From Umbelopsis ramanniana AG (lineage: Eukaryota > Mucoromycota > Umbelopsidomycetes > Umbelopsidales > Umbelopsidaceae): DNA of 64,000 bases. Position 1 is the stretch's first letter. Every line of letters begins with the position of its first letter. The position numbers and the translations under genes were made by a program. Location of the stretch: NCBI RefSeq assembly GCF_025399195.1, contig NW_026252100.1, positions 124,001 through 188,000 on the forward strand, read 5' to 3'. The notes under the pieces were generated by a model. That model saw only the letters and a program-made list of their open reading frames with translations, made no database searches and was not told the DNA's origin. Below, in pieces: positions 1 through 12,600 of the stretch.

Positions 1-1082
1 TAAAAAGGGTTGTGCTTGCGCTGTAAACCGATTATCCATTCGAGGATATGAATTCGTAGCGTCTGTCGTGGTCTCCTTATCTCTGGGTGGCGGCCGTTTG
101 GAATTCGTTTGAGTACGTGGTGCGAACTGCTTGCCTCTGTTGCTAAGATTTCGGGACATTCCAGCCGTAGGTTCTTCTGGTGATTCATCCGGTGTCGATG
201 TCCCTGAGCCTTTTTTCTCTACAGCCGCTTTAATGGCAGGGCTGCCTGTACTCGAGCTCGGCTGGCTGGCTGCTTCCACCTCGGAGCCTTCACCACTGTT
301 GGACTCAAAATCTTGAAAAATCCTTGCCCGAGCCTCTTCGTAGGCTACCTTTCGCTCTTCTAGCGTCATCTGCTTACGATCCAATGCACTTTTGCTGTCG
401 GAAGACAGATTGCTATCGGACGGAGAAACATCCCCTTTACGATGGCCACGGCCTGACGATAGTCGTCGCATGATTTGAAACTTTGGTGCAGTGGTGATAG
501 GTTCCTCTTCTTTTTCAATCAGATCCGAAAATCGAACTACAGGGCTATTGGATAAAAAGTGAGTAGGCATCCGACAACAAAGGGTGAAAAATATATATCC
601 TTACATTTCGGTGCTGACATTCTTGCAAAGATATATTGAACGTCTGACAGGGTCAAACAAATGAGTCAACTTGAAGTAGGTTGCAACTCTATGTACAATC
701 AATCGCTGGTATGAGTTCATTTGAGGGAAGTCAAGTCTAACTCGTCTAGATTGAAGTATAGGTCAGCGAATGAATAGAGTCATAAAAAATGTGGTACACC
801 AACTTACTGAGGATTGTTTATGAAGTTCTCAAATTCAAGGTCCAGTTTCAGTAAGAAGATTCGGTCCTGGGGTTTTCGAAGAGCAGCAAGAATAACAGCA
901 TCCAGGGCAGGATTGACCATTTCTACGCCAGACTGCTGTTCATTGGTATCTTGATTATCGGTTTCAGAAGTCGACGGAGACGATCCTTTATCTTCTACCG
1001 ATGGTTTGTCCCCTTCAATAGTAAGTTGGGCCATTTGCGCGACAGCTTCTTCGTCATTGGATGGCGAAGGAAAAGCTGACAT
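1..1082 (-). CDS. R3H and SUZ domain RNA-binding protein, C-terminus cut by window edge
   Basis: Likely a single-stranded nucleic-acid-binding protein of the encore/R3HDM family, probably cytoplasmic and linked to mRNA control. Exon 1 (about 808-1082) encodes an acidic Ser/Thr-rich start and the conserved lead-in DRIFLLKLDLEFENFI. Exon 2 (about 604-750) carries the R3H core, with the R-x3-H signature in SYQRLIVHRVATYFKLTH. Exon 3 (to the left edge) holds the SUZ motif around KQMTLEERKVAYEEARARIF, then a low-complexity tail rich in Ser, Pro and Arg. Introns have GTAAGT and GTAAGG donors. The start at 1082 gives a full-length R3H lead-in. The 3' end lies outside the window, so total length is unknown. 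Domain order matches animal and fungal R3H-SUZ proteins; the bound RNAs cannot be told from sequence. Confidence 0.88.
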
Positions 1083-2671
1083 TTGCTTGTTGTTGATTTG
1101 GAAATGGAGTGTAAAAAGTTTTCAATTGAACTGGGAAAAGGTAATCCAAAGAGAAGAAATAAAATGTAATAAGAGCAAATTGATAGTGTATGTGTAGAAG
1201 GAATGATTTGCAAACTTGTAAAACAAAAGGTCTCCAATCTATATCATAATCTTTGAAGATTTATCATTCACGTTACAGTTAGGAATGGAGCTATAGAGAA
1301 TCGAGCGTAGTGGAAGCTCTCAAGTGTAATCAAAGGTCCTTTCTCCGCGTTCGTCTCTGCTGTCAAAAGGAATTTAGAGTGAAAAGACCTTGTTGAAAAT
1401 CCAGCGAAAATATAAAAAAAGTGCGGGAGTAATCTGAAATTTTTCGCTTGTATAAATAAAGACTGAAGGAAGGGAAAATCGCAACGCTGGCGACAACAAA
1501 AAAAAAAATTGAGTTTACAGTAACAGGTACGAGCCGAACAAAGGTCTTATAAGGCCGTTGGTTGACTTGGCATCCATGATTGAATCGTTCATGAAAAACT
1601 CTTAGCTTCATGCTGCCAACAGCCTTTTGCAAGTTCTCCACTCTAGTCGGTACTTTTTTAGCCAGGACTGTATCACGTCAGTATTTACCAGTCTTACACT
1701 TGTTCGCTGAAATAATGCAATGTTTTTTTGGAACAGAAGGCATACTGCGTTATCCGTGTTGAAAATTCTAAAATCTCGTTGAGGATGGACCTGTTGCTAC
1801 GGAGTCTTAGCAAAGCTGGGCAAGTAAACAACGTTTGCTGCGCACCGTCATATGCAGGCACCCACGCTTTTCATTAATTACTCTAAGCCTTTCCTGCCAA
1901 AATGAAATCCTCGGTGAACAAAACATATACTGAATGAACAATCAATACAAATTCTCACATACAACAGACAGTAGCTATCCTTTACTCTATGTTACTTTCA
2001 GGTATACTAGGGTGTTTCATCTTCTATCACGCTGCCATTTCACCTCACATGATATAACTTGGTCATTCTTATGGCAGAACTCTTTCAATATGCGTTGGCA
2101 ATACCTGTATGGCAGGTTAGCCACCTCATCCGTAACATCTGACAGTTATGCCTCTTTACTTTCTTGGATGTGATCGCCTGACGGACTTGGCCACTGACAA
2201 ATCAGAGCTCGAAAATAAACATTTGCGGTGTCATTGTTTCGGGGACTCTCAGCCGAACTTCCTGGAAACCGAGTCTCTCTTAAGTTTTCCCGGTATACTG
2301 TTGTCATCAGACAAATAATGATAGATATCTTCTTTGAAGGAGATACTAGGTTTTCGGTCGACTGTACAAATACAGCAGGCATTCTCGGTCGTTCAATAAG
2401 GAAATTAAAAAAAGATAGGCGAGTGGAATGGATGGCGAGTTATCACGTGACGGAGTCACGAACGGACCATCCAATCGTGGCAAAGGAGCTACAACATGGT
2501 GCCTGGGGGGTTTTTTTGGGTTCACAGGACGTTTCTTTTTTCTCTCTGTGCTTCTTTCTTTCTCTGCTCTCCATCGTCTTTGTTTCCCTGTGGGATTCCA
2601 ACTCTCACCCCAACACTCTGCTCCTTCGCTCAGCTCAGGCCTGCTCGGCATAGAGCGACGTTGTAGTTGGC
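1083..2671. other. Intergenic region between divergent genes
   Basis: About 1.6 kb separates the divergent R3H-SUZ and F-box/LRR starts. It holds only short open frames without recognisable domains. A CT-rich tract with long T runs (about 2520-2640) precedes the F-box start and looks like a fungal promoter or leader. I see no RNA gene or repeat. Confidence 0.6.
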
Positions 2672-4070
2672 ATGGCCTTTCAACGTCCTAATCCTCTCCT
2701 CATTCCTGAACTTGCTCGTATGCTGTGCGACTTTGTTGATCAGAGCGATCTGTTAAATCTTGCTTTGACCTGCAAGTTTCTGTTTTACCCAGCATGCGAG
2801 CGCTTGTGGAAAAGGCTCAATCCCCGCTCGTTAGTAGCGTTACGAAAAATCAAGAACACATTAGACGGCAAATATAAGCGTCCTTTTACTATCAATTACA
2901 GTGCCTTTGTATGGGAGTTCTTATGGACTGCAAGCAATGATCAGAGAGCTGCCCGCTTTGAGCGCGATTTCTTCCATATCTTTCGATTTCCGTTTCTGCA
3001 GAGACTGGAATTTTCATTTGCTGCAGCTCAAGATGCCACTGTCGTGAATATCATGGCTAACACTCGACACTTGCAACACGTTGATTTTTCTCACTGCTAT
3101 TGCCTGACCACCGATGCCATCCGACCCCTTTTAACTATGCCTCCAGGTCAACTCAAGACCCTCATTCTCTATGGCTGCGGCCAAATAGACAGACGTGCTC
3201 TAGTTTACCTCATTCATCGGCATGCCTCCAGTCTCACCTACATTGGATTGACTGACATCAATGACCACATTATGTTTGCCATCCAAAAATGCCCTCAACT
3301 GCAAGCGTTAGGCTTAGAACATTGCTCTGATACAGACTTGACCGAAGATGCCATTACACAATTTTGTAATATCATGAAAGCCAAGAATATGCGTCTCCAA
3401 CAACTCCGAGTTCGCGATATTCAAAGCCTCACCACAGAGCATGTATGCGATCTAGCTCGTACATGTGCTGATACACTCCGCCATTTGGATATGAGTGAAT
3501 GCGTTAGGGTCTCTCAAACTGCATTTTTAGATCTCTCCACGTACTGTACTCGCATAGAGACTTTCTCCATTGGTTATCAAGCTGAAGTCACAAACTGTGC
3601 CATCTCGGTAAGTTTTGTTTCTTTTTGGGGGGTTCTTCTAAACATCCGCTGACATTTGCTCATTTGTTGACACTTTCCTTGCTTAGAAACTGTTACAAAA
3701 CTGTATGTCCTTAAAGAATCTTGATGTCGCAGGATGTTTTAAACTGTCCAGTGAAGCCTTTCAACCCATTTTGGACGACGAGTTGACCTTTGTACCTTCC
3801 TTGGAAACCCTCAATATAACTAATCTGGAAACAGAAATTTCGTCTTCAACCGTGATCAATTTGTTGAATCGTCTTAGAGCCATACGAGAGATTACCCTTG
3901 GAGTTGCTTACGACCTGTCAGAAGCTAACAAGATTGTTCATCATGTTAATGCTGTCAGACGGTTTATCGTTAATGATGATGTTGATGATGGCTACCATGA
4001 CCTAGCAGACGACCTATTCTTTGTCGATGTTGAGCAATGCCACACCATACGCAAGCTCTTGCATGAATGA
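2672..4070 (+). CDS. F-box and leucine-rich-repeat protein
   Basis: Predicted substrate receptor of an SCF ubiquitin ligase. Two exons, 2672-3607 and 3687-4070, are joined in phase 0 across a 79-bp intron and give about 439 residues. Residues 8-50 form an F-box-like helix set (LLIPELARMLCDFVDQSDLL, then LALTCKFLFYPACERLWKRL). From about residue 100 onward AMN1/GRR1-type LRRs follow, with recurrent leucine-cysteine patterns such as LQHVDFSHCYCLTTDAIRPL and LRHLDMSECVRVSQTAFLDL. The C-terminus is acidic with an Asp-rich stretch. Mucoromycetes carry many such proteins, so the substrate cannot be assigned. The start is the first ATG after a CT-rich leader. Confidence 0.88.
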
Positions 4071-5321
4071 CACTCCCCATATATACACCCCTCTCTCATA
4101 CTCGCACACACAAACTCACATACACACACAACCCACCATTTACTCCTCCTACATGTATACACACGCTTCCCAGACCAACTCACGTCATTCATGAGCAACT
4201 TCTTACACCCAAATAACATGTCATATCCCAGATGACATTGTGAAGCTTTATGCACAATGTTCAAAGTAATTTATATCTGCAAGTATTCGCCCCCAATTGC
4301 TGGGCGAGATTCCTCTTTTTTATAACCACTCCATCTCTCACTACCAGTGATAAACATCAACTTCTCATTGTAAATGATCTTTCTAGTGCCTTTTTTTTTT
4401 TTTTCTAATTTCAACAAAAGAAAAAACTTCATCATCAAGAAATAAAATAACAATTCGGTTTGAACTACAGTAACAGAACGTTTTCATCACCTCGATCGTT
4501 TTGCCCCAAGATATCGATGGTAATAAAATGACAAAGATTTGCTTAATATGGCGACGTGAGTATCATGTGGAAGATCAGCAAGACGCAGGTAATGTGGTTT
4601 TTTTTTTATTTATTCAGGTCGTTATTGTAAGGGTTCCGCAAATGGTATCAGGCTTGCAACGGCAACGATCTACAGCCACTGCCAACTATTTTATTACTCT
4701 TTGTTTTATTGCGGGATGTCCTACATCGCACACAACCGGACTTCAACCAACCAGCCCAGCCTTATCTGAACATCTCAGTCAAGGATATTCCCTTGTACCC
4801 ATCCAAACAAAGATCAGAAAAGACATAAATAAAATACGCCGGCCAGCCAGTTGGCATTTCATTTCTTTAGAGTGGTGCTTCATGAGAAAGATTGGAAATG
4901 GCAGATGACAAACAACAAGGTCAGCCGACCTTTTTATTTTTTATTTTTGCTTACTTTTGAACATGCTGAGAGGAAAGGAAAAAGGCCATTCATATGGAAG
5001 TGCGTAATGATATATAGGACGGCCATCTGAAGCGACGAACGATTTTATATACTATAGCATATATGCTAACCTCGATCGCCCAAGACAACACATATCCGAT
5101 GGCTATGGGAAGATATGCTGCACATGACAGGTTTAACAGATAATAAACAGAAAATCATTACGTGCATGCAATTAACATGAATTGCATGAGCCCTCATCGG
5201 TTGGATAGTTTTCCATGTTTATTTTCGTTCTTTCAAAACAATGAATACATGCCCTTTCATTATAAGTTAACAATTTTCGACCTGGCGACAATAAGTGGGG
5301 AGTTAATTTAACGGGGAACTA
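4071..5321. other. Intergenic region with simple repeats
   Basis: This 1.25-kb stretch lies between two convergent genes. It holds a CA-rich simple stretch (about 4105-4130), a run of 14 T at 4391-4404 and a GCC/CAGCC-rich patch near 4835-4850. An open frame of 135 codons (4501-4908) has no recognisable domain and an unlikely composition, so I do not call it a gene. Confidence 0.55.
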
Positions 5322-7521
5322 CTAGCGAGACGTGTGTGAGATAAATTTGCCATACCTGTATTCTACAATGTTGTCGTGATCGAGAATGACAAGATCTCGC
5401 TTGGTGAGAGGTTTCTTTGTCAGTGGACAAATGTTTCTCTTACCCTCCCAGTTCGTTAGGCATCGCACCCAGCTATCGTATCTATAAAGCGAAGGGAGTT
5501 TAACACAAGTAATTTCTGTGAACTCCACGATGTTAGCCTTAGATTGGTACATACCCCATTACATGTCCATATTTTGAAATGGCAGGTTTGACTACTTCGT
5601 CCAAAGTAATAGGATCAACAAATCCAGGCAATGGATTGCTGGCATCCGGGGCATCAGAGTCGTATTCTTCTTCGTCTTGATCCATATCACCACTGCCTTC
5701 CGATCCAGCATCGGCTGTAGTACGAGTCGATGCTCGAGTCCTGGTGCGTTTGGTTGTCCCCCAGTTACTCATAGTAAATGTACCAGAGTTGTCATTGTAA
5801 TCTTCGAAATCATCAGACTCATCGTCGTCACTATCCCATCGATTGCCTCTACGCTTTCTCTTTTTAGACTTTTTATCGTTGGTCGCCGGTGCAGCCTTTG
5901 CCCGCGTGGAACGTGGTCGTGGAGACTCGGACGCAGACGCATTCCCACCACCACCATGTTTGCTGTGAGTGCGGAAAGTCTTTTCAACTTGACCGTTCGA
6001 GTTCTTCTTGTCGAAGAGATAATGAGCCTTGCCCTTCTCATCCAAGACATAATTGGGATCAATGATTTGCTTAGTCTCCACAAGGAGCCGATAAAAGTTT
6101 GAGCACTTTTCGTGAGGGAAGAAAAAAGTCAGTTGAGAATTATGTGGCGGTTGAATTGTAAGGCAAAGCTGGCATTACCTGATAACCAACACGGCCAGGG
6201 ACAGACATGGAAAAGATTCCCCATTGACCGTTTGCTCCAACCTCTTCTAAACGTTTGTAGAAAACCTTTTTCTCCTCTTCGGTCCATTGTCCCTTTCTCT
6301 GTTCTTCGTTGGGAGCATTGAATCGGTAATAATAGCTGTTGGGGTTTTGGTCAATCATTTGGTAGGCTCGAATACGGGCTTGTGACCATCCCTCAAACGC
6401 CTTTTCGAGATCAAGGTTGTTCTCTCTGACTTGCTTAAGCGCATCATCCAAAGCCAGTCTGCCTCCCATACGATATTGTCTATACAGGAATGGTGTTAAT
6501 ATGGGGGAATGGTAGGTAGTCGGTTAGTGATTTGTACTTACTTCTTGGCCTGATCAGTACTAGTCTTCTTCAAAGTCTCAGAACGTTTTTTAAGCAATTG
6601 CTGGTATGCTGCTTTTTGCTCATCGTCCATAACATTGCCTAGTGTAATTGAATTGAAATGAATATTTAAAAAGGAAGTAGCGTGGTGACCTGCGGTGTGC
6701 ACTCTTACCCTGTGTTTCAACTTCTTGTGCATACTTGGAAGCAATGACTCTGCGTATGCCAGTCAAGTAGTCTTGGCGTGTGAGACGGAACATAGCCTCA
6801 TCCTGTTGCCAGTAAAAAGTTAACAGATCAATTATAGCCATCCACGCATGATTCAGCTTCATACCTCATCATTGCCACAATCGAGCAACATCTCATCTAT
6901 TTCTTCGTCGCAGACATAATCAAACATGGTACGGATCTTTGAAGACTTTCTCATCTTCTCTCTACGCTCGTACTGTGCAAATCGCTGTTGTTGGAAAGCC
7001 ACACGCTTTTGGATGACTTCCATATCCGATTCCGTAACTTCTTCACTGAAAACGCTTTCTTTGCGAATTTTTTCAATGTTATCACTATCGAAGAGAATGG
7101 TAAGTTGGTGGTGATGAGGGGTGTAGGAAGAATGGGTGGGCACTGACCTATCGTCTAAGCTTAAGGTGAAGTCTTCCACAAACTCTTCGTCGGCTTCCTT
7201 AGTTACCGGCTTTCCAGCGCGCAGATTGGTCTGGTAAGTGATATTATTAGTAATGCATGCATCATGGATGAAGCGTTGGTAAACCGCTTCGACTTACAAG
7301 AAAGATGCCGATTTTAATGCAAGGAGGCATGGGAGTGGATCGCCATGTCAATCCTTGACGCTTTTTTGGAGGACGAATGTCTGAATACATTGAGTGCATT
7401 AGTGAGATGGAAGACATGGTAGAGACACTAGGACTTCCAGCAACCAACCTTCAGGAAGAAACTTGGATACAAGTTTCTCAGTAGCCTCGACTGAATCCGC
7501 CTTCTTTGTCTTGGTGCTCAT
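5322..7521 (-). CDS. SANT/Myb-like protein with C-terminal U-box-like domain
   Basis: Probably nuclear; function not known to me. The start ATG at 7521 opens MSTKTKKADSVEATEKLVSK. Short exons follow (first introns around 7390-7460, 7230-7300, 7085-7150, 6640-6710, 6475-6540). The middle has charged helices and then a SANT-like domain from about 6110-6320 (GQWTEEEKKVFYKRLEEVGA, then NGQWGIFSMSVPGRVGYQCS). After it come a Lys/Arg-rich likely nuclear signal (KKSKKRKRRG) and a strongly acidic Asp/Glu/Ser segment. The last exons encode a U-box or RING-like fold without full zinc ligands: FVDPITLDEVVKPAISKYGH, then CPLTKKPLTKRDLVILDHDN and the stop at 5322. DNA/histone tail reading joined to ubiquitin ligase activity is an inference. 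It is transcribed in the same direction as eIF4A, which lies 199 bp upstream. Confidence 0.8.
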
Positions 7522-7720
7522 TAGTTCTACGCGTAGCAAGGAGGAGGCGTTGTAGGAAAATTTTCATGAACGCGACCAAAAATTTATCCCAACTGGATGA
7601 ATGTACGCGAGTGGCACGTGCATCCGAAATGAACAGAAAGATTGGATGAAAGCTTTTTCACTTTCTCGTTATATTGTCATTTTTTATTGTAAAGAACGAA
7701 GAAAAAGATTATGAATGCGT

Positions 7721-9407
7721 CTAAATGAGGTCAGCAACGTTCATGGGCATCTCCTCAATCTGGGTGTTGTAGAATGATTCAATGTCCTATAAGAGAAAAA
7801 AGGTTTTAGTATATGGGAAGTACGAAAAAAACGCGTAACGCTAAAGTTAAACTTACTCTCAACATGCGGACGTCCTCGCTGGTGACAAAGTTGATAGCAA
7901 CACCCTTACGACCGAAACGACCACCACGACCAATTCTGTGGAGATAGTTTTCACGGTTTGCTGGGAGATCGTAGCTGCAGGACAAACAAAAATTAACATC
8001 GACGTGTGGTTAACATAGGTTATTAGGAGGTGAAAATAAAGTCAACTTACTTGATGACAAGGGAAACTTGTTGGACATCAATACCACGAGCCAACAAATC
8101 GGTGGTGATCAAAACTCGGGAAGATCCAGAACGGAACTCCTTCATGATGACTTCACGCTGCTCTTGGCTCATGTCACCGTGCATAGCAGAGACGGTGAAT
8201 TCACGAGCGTGAAGCTTGTCAGTGAGCCAGTCAACCTTTCTGCGGGTGTTGCAGAAAATGACAGCCTGGGTAATAGTAACAGTTTCGTAGAGATCACTGA
8301 GGGTGTCGAGCTTCCACTCTTCCTTTTCAACAGCAACGTAGAACTGCTTGATACCTTCAAGGGTAAGTTCGTCACGCTTGACGAGAATACGGACGGGTTC
8401 GCGCATGAATTTGGTGGTAACTTCCAAGACATCTGGTGGCATGGTAGCAGACAAGAGAACAACTTGTGTCTCAGTGGGGAGAAGTTGGAAAACATCGTAG
8501 ATTTGCTCTCTGAAACCGCGAGACAACATTTCATCAGCTTCATCGAGAACGAACATCTTCATGTGGTCGGTCTTGAAGGCACCACGGTTGATCATGTCAT
8601 AGACACGACCGGGGGTACCAACAACAACGTGGCAGCCGCTACGGAGCTTCTCCATATCCTCACGGACGTTAGTACCACCAACACAGGCGTGGCACTCAGC
8701 ACCCATGAAGTCACCGAGAGCGAGAACGACCTTCTGGATTTGAAGAGCCAATTCACGGGTGGGGGCAAGGATAAGAGCTTGAGTAGCCTTCAAGGTAACA
8801 TCAATGCGCTGGAGAATGGAGATGGAGAAGGTGGCAGTCTTTCCGGTACCAGACTGGGCTTGAGCAATGACATCGTGACCCTTGATAACGGGCATAATGG
8901 CACGCTGTTGAATGGTGGAAGGGCGTTCGAAACTGAAGTATGATTTTCGATTTGAAAAGTTTAGTACAAAAACAAAAGATATGTAAATACTCCAGTAAAA
9001 GGTCCACGTACCCGTAGGCGTAGATACCGCGGAGAAGCTCAGTCTTGAGGTTCATGTTGTCGAAGTTATCAACAACCTCTTCCCAGTTGGACTGCGGTGC
9101 AAATAAAAAGTTAATATTTTTTGCTGGAACAAGGTGCAGTTTGCAGTGGAAAAGAGCCAAAATAGAACAGTGTACTGTCTAACACTCATATCCAAAATAT
9201 GATTTTGATAAGTACCTCAATCTCAGTGTCCAGGACTTCCTTCAATTCTTCGTTGCTGCAACAAACCAAAACAGATGATCAGGTCAGTACCATTGGATAA
9301 TTTGGTTGGGGGCAGTCAATGATGATGTTGGAATTTCGAGGTTGTTGGCAATTTGTTTCTGAAAGAATGGTTCTAGTAAGCAAGGAGACGCCTACTTACT
9401 TGCTCAT
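7721..9407 (-). CDS. TIF1: Translation initiation factor eIF4A, DEAD-box RNA helicase
   Basis: ATP-dependent RNA helicase of the eIF4F complex that unwinds 5' leaders for ribosome scanning in the cytoplasm. All family motifs are visible: AQSGTGKT (Walker A), [20 protein letters not shown] (DEAD), LLSATMPP (SAT), [20 protein letters not shown] and [13 protein letters not shown]. The protein ends [12 protein letters not shown], the usual eIF4A end. Exon 1 has only 8 coding bases (9400-9407, M-S-N start); the next exon encodes [13 protein letters not shown]. Several further introns lie near 9160-9215, 8940-9010, 7980-8050 and 7790-7860. Codon choice is strongly biased, as expected for a highly expressed gene, which explains the long antisense open frame. 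It is divergent from the pseudo-kinesin gene, with starts 210 bp apart. Confidence 0.97.
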
Positions 9408-9616
9408 GTTTGATTGACAATATTAAAAGGAAGGTTTTTGTGTTTGCTTATGGGCCGGATTTTTATCAAAAAAAACTTTCGACTGTACAATCGTATTGTA
9501 AATTATACAGTCACAAACACCCAAGTTTGGTAGATGCTCAATTCGGTCACCGCTTGAATCACTCGACAAAAAGTCGCGGTATTTGCTATTTGCAAAAACC
9601 ACCAGGAACGCGCGTG
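9408..9616. promoter_or_regulatory. Shared promoter between eIF4A and kinesin-like gene
   Basis: Only 209 bp separate the two divergent start codons, so both promoters must overlap here. The sequence is A/T-rich, with a run of seven A near 9470-9476. I see no clear TATA box or known factor site. Confidence 0.5.
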
Positions 9617-12600
9617 ATGGATTTGTCTCAACCTGAAGTCGCCTTGCACATCCGCGCAGCCCAAAATGCTGCCGTGCGAGGCCCGCATCTCGTTCTACAG
9701 AAAAGAAACTTGGACAAAACCTATAATGTTAGAGTTGATAATATGGAAGGTATTGTTGCCCGACAATGGCTTATGAAAGCAGGAATCCGTCACTAACATT
9801 TGAATCCACTGAACTCCCACATAGAAATCGACCCATATTACGATGCTAGGTAAAGTATGAATCGTAGAGCGGATAATATGTTGTGCTTAATCTAATTCGT
9901 GTCTATAGCCAGCAGTATCATTTTACAGCCTGTTTAAGTTCGAAAGACAATGATATTTCAAGCATCAAACAAGATATAGACATGAGTGTACAGTCTGCAT
10001 TAGATGGTAAAGTGATAAGCTAAGGATTGGATAGCAAATTGAGTAATAGGAGTTAATTTGCAATCTTCAATTATAGGCTTCAACACTGCATTGATGATTA
10101 TGTCGTCAGGGTACGCTTTGACTTTAAAGAACCAAACTTGACTTCTATTTATCATACTAATGGCTTTATCAACATCAGGGTTTCAAACAACTTTTCAGAC
10201 AGGTGAGATTAGCGGACAGAAATGAGGCAGCTATCGCGCATGAGCTAAATGCCTTGATCTGAGGATATCTTTGTAATCGCTCAATGCTGATTTCATTTTT
10301 GAACACTTTTTGCAGATCCAAGATCATCAGCCATGCCTTTACATCACTAAACTCGCAAATACAACATCTCGACGAATACCGAAGGAAGAAGAATGAGGCA
10401 CCCATGGCAATAGAATATGCGTAAGTAAAATAGTCCAAGGTGAATGTGAACAGAGCAACTTCTCATCAATGCGTTATTCTCATTGATAGCTATCTTGGAG
10501 TCACGGACGATTGCTGTTACGATTTACGCAATGATCGGCGCATCAAAAGTAAGAAATTGGCATTATGAATATCAAGATATAACCCGGTACTGATGGATTA
10601 CGCGATATTTAGACGAAGTCATCTTGGAGAGTGGAATCGACTCTTTGATGAAAACTGTGAATTCTGTGGAGCAGATATGGGAGAGAGTCAAGCTGGGATC
10701 AAAGTTCCCATTTGTTCTAAAAGTGAGGATATCTGACAACTCCAGCATCTTGGGCCATTTTGTGATTGTCGATCTGCTCAATACACGCTTTATGGCGAAT
10801 AAATCCCAGCTCCTTGATGGATATACCTTTCACGATTCATGCATGCGTCTTCGTAAGTAAAATTTGCTTGATGCGTAAACGATGTGCATTGGAAACTCAT
10901 TGTGTCATAAACAGGAGAAACTGTTAAGCTGGTAGCCACTCCTAATTACGTTGGCTTAATACCAACAGATACCTGCGTGCTGACCAAAACCTTGGGAGCG
11001 TACTTGAGTGGCATGAGCCGCTTGAATGCATTCTTATATGTGGAGGTAAAGCCGTATAGCTTTATGGCACTTACAACAGTCCAATGCAAGCTAACACCAA
11101 CCTTTGTAGGAATACCCGGAAATGGCATTAGAAGAAACGCTTATTGCACTTGATTTCGCTCAGCACCTTCAGAGAATAACGTGTCGATCAGTGAGAAATC
11201 TTGTTGATACCAGGATGACAGAGTATGCATCGAAATCAGAATATTACAAGGAGAGATATTATAAGCACCAGGTATGATTATGCATCCACCACTTTTTTAA
11301 GCCGGGTCGACCTGTCTCTAACTATGGTGCGCCACGAAGGCAACCATCGCTGAACTGGAAGCCAAGAATCGTGATTTGCAGATGGATTTGGTTAGAAATA
11401 AAGCGATACTCCAAGACAACTTTAGCAACGAATCTGATGTCAAACTTCAAATCGACGATCTATCCATCAAAGAATCAGAGGTCAGTAGATTCATATATCT
11501 GAGCTGCCGGTGATTTCAGGTGAAGGATACGTGGCTAACGAAATCATATTAGCTCAAATTGAAAAATCGAAATTTGGAACTCGAAGTGGTTTATCTTAGA
11601 TGCCACATCAAAACATTTGAAGGGGATGCTGATGAGCAAAATAGGCAGCATCAATCTGAACAAAGTATGTGTCGAACATACTAGTAATGTGTTACAAGTG
11701 CTTCTCACACGCTCATTTTTTACTATTGCTTCTCCAGTTTTGCGAAAGTACACACAGCAGCAAGCTTTGAGCGAAATCGAGCAGCTAGAATTAGATTTGG
11801 CAGAGAAGGAGGTAAAGCATATATAAATGAGTGGTGTTTATGAATTTTTGCAGATTCTGATTAGACTGAGCACTTGTAGCAAAGAATAACGGATTTAATG
11901 ACGGCACTGAACCAAAAATCACACCAATTGGAGGAGCTACAGGTTTTTGAAAAGCAAGCCAAAATATTACTAAATGAGTCGGATAGCAAGTATGCCAAGG
12001 TGTTGAGATACTGTGAGAGGAAGGAGAATGAAGTCAAGGAAGCTTTCAAAAAAGAGCAAGCGCGATGGTACGAAAAGCGATCGGATATGCAAACCAAGAT
12101 TCGAAATTTGCAGGTAAGGCAGGGTTGAATATATTAGATTGTACGCTCAAAGAGACTTATCTTTAGTCATCAACCTTGGAACTAGGCTGAATTAGACGAC
12201 CTTCGCGCACGAAACGCTAACAGTCAAGAAAAAGCGCCAGAATGGAAATCAAACCAAGAAGTGCGCGAGGTTCGAACATTGAATTTGCCTGTAAGTTTCA
12301 CTGAAGTGACTGAAACATATGTATGATTACTATTAACAATGCTGGATAGAACGCAGCAACGTCGTCGAAATCGACACAGCCGGAACTTATTGATCCAAAC
12401 ACCCCTGTCCAGCAGGTGGTCACGGTTGACGACATCACTGCCTTAAAGGTAGGCATATGCTATGGTTAGTAGTAGTACTTTTACGTTTCTGATCTTTGTT
12501 ACTTTGATAGCGCCAAGTACAAAAACACACTGCTGAATTGGAAAGATATAGAGCTCAAACACAGTTGAACGATGTGAGTGTGATTCTATGCTTTGTCAAC

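Noticed and set aside
1363-1641. 92-codon minus-strand frame upstream of R3H-SUZ gene
   Set aside because: Low-complexity Phe/Ser content, no domain, no splice evidence.
2228-2653. Open frame of 141 codons overlapping the F-box leader
   Set aside because: CT-rich promoter sequence gives a low-complexity product with no domain.
4501-4908. 135-codon open frame in the intergenic region after the F-box gene
   Set aside because: No domain, odd composition, no splice or promoter support.
8068-8943. Long 291-codon open frame antisense to eIF4A
   Set aside because: It is a mirror of strongly biased codons in eIF4A; the product has no recognisable domain and lies wholly within the helicase exon.
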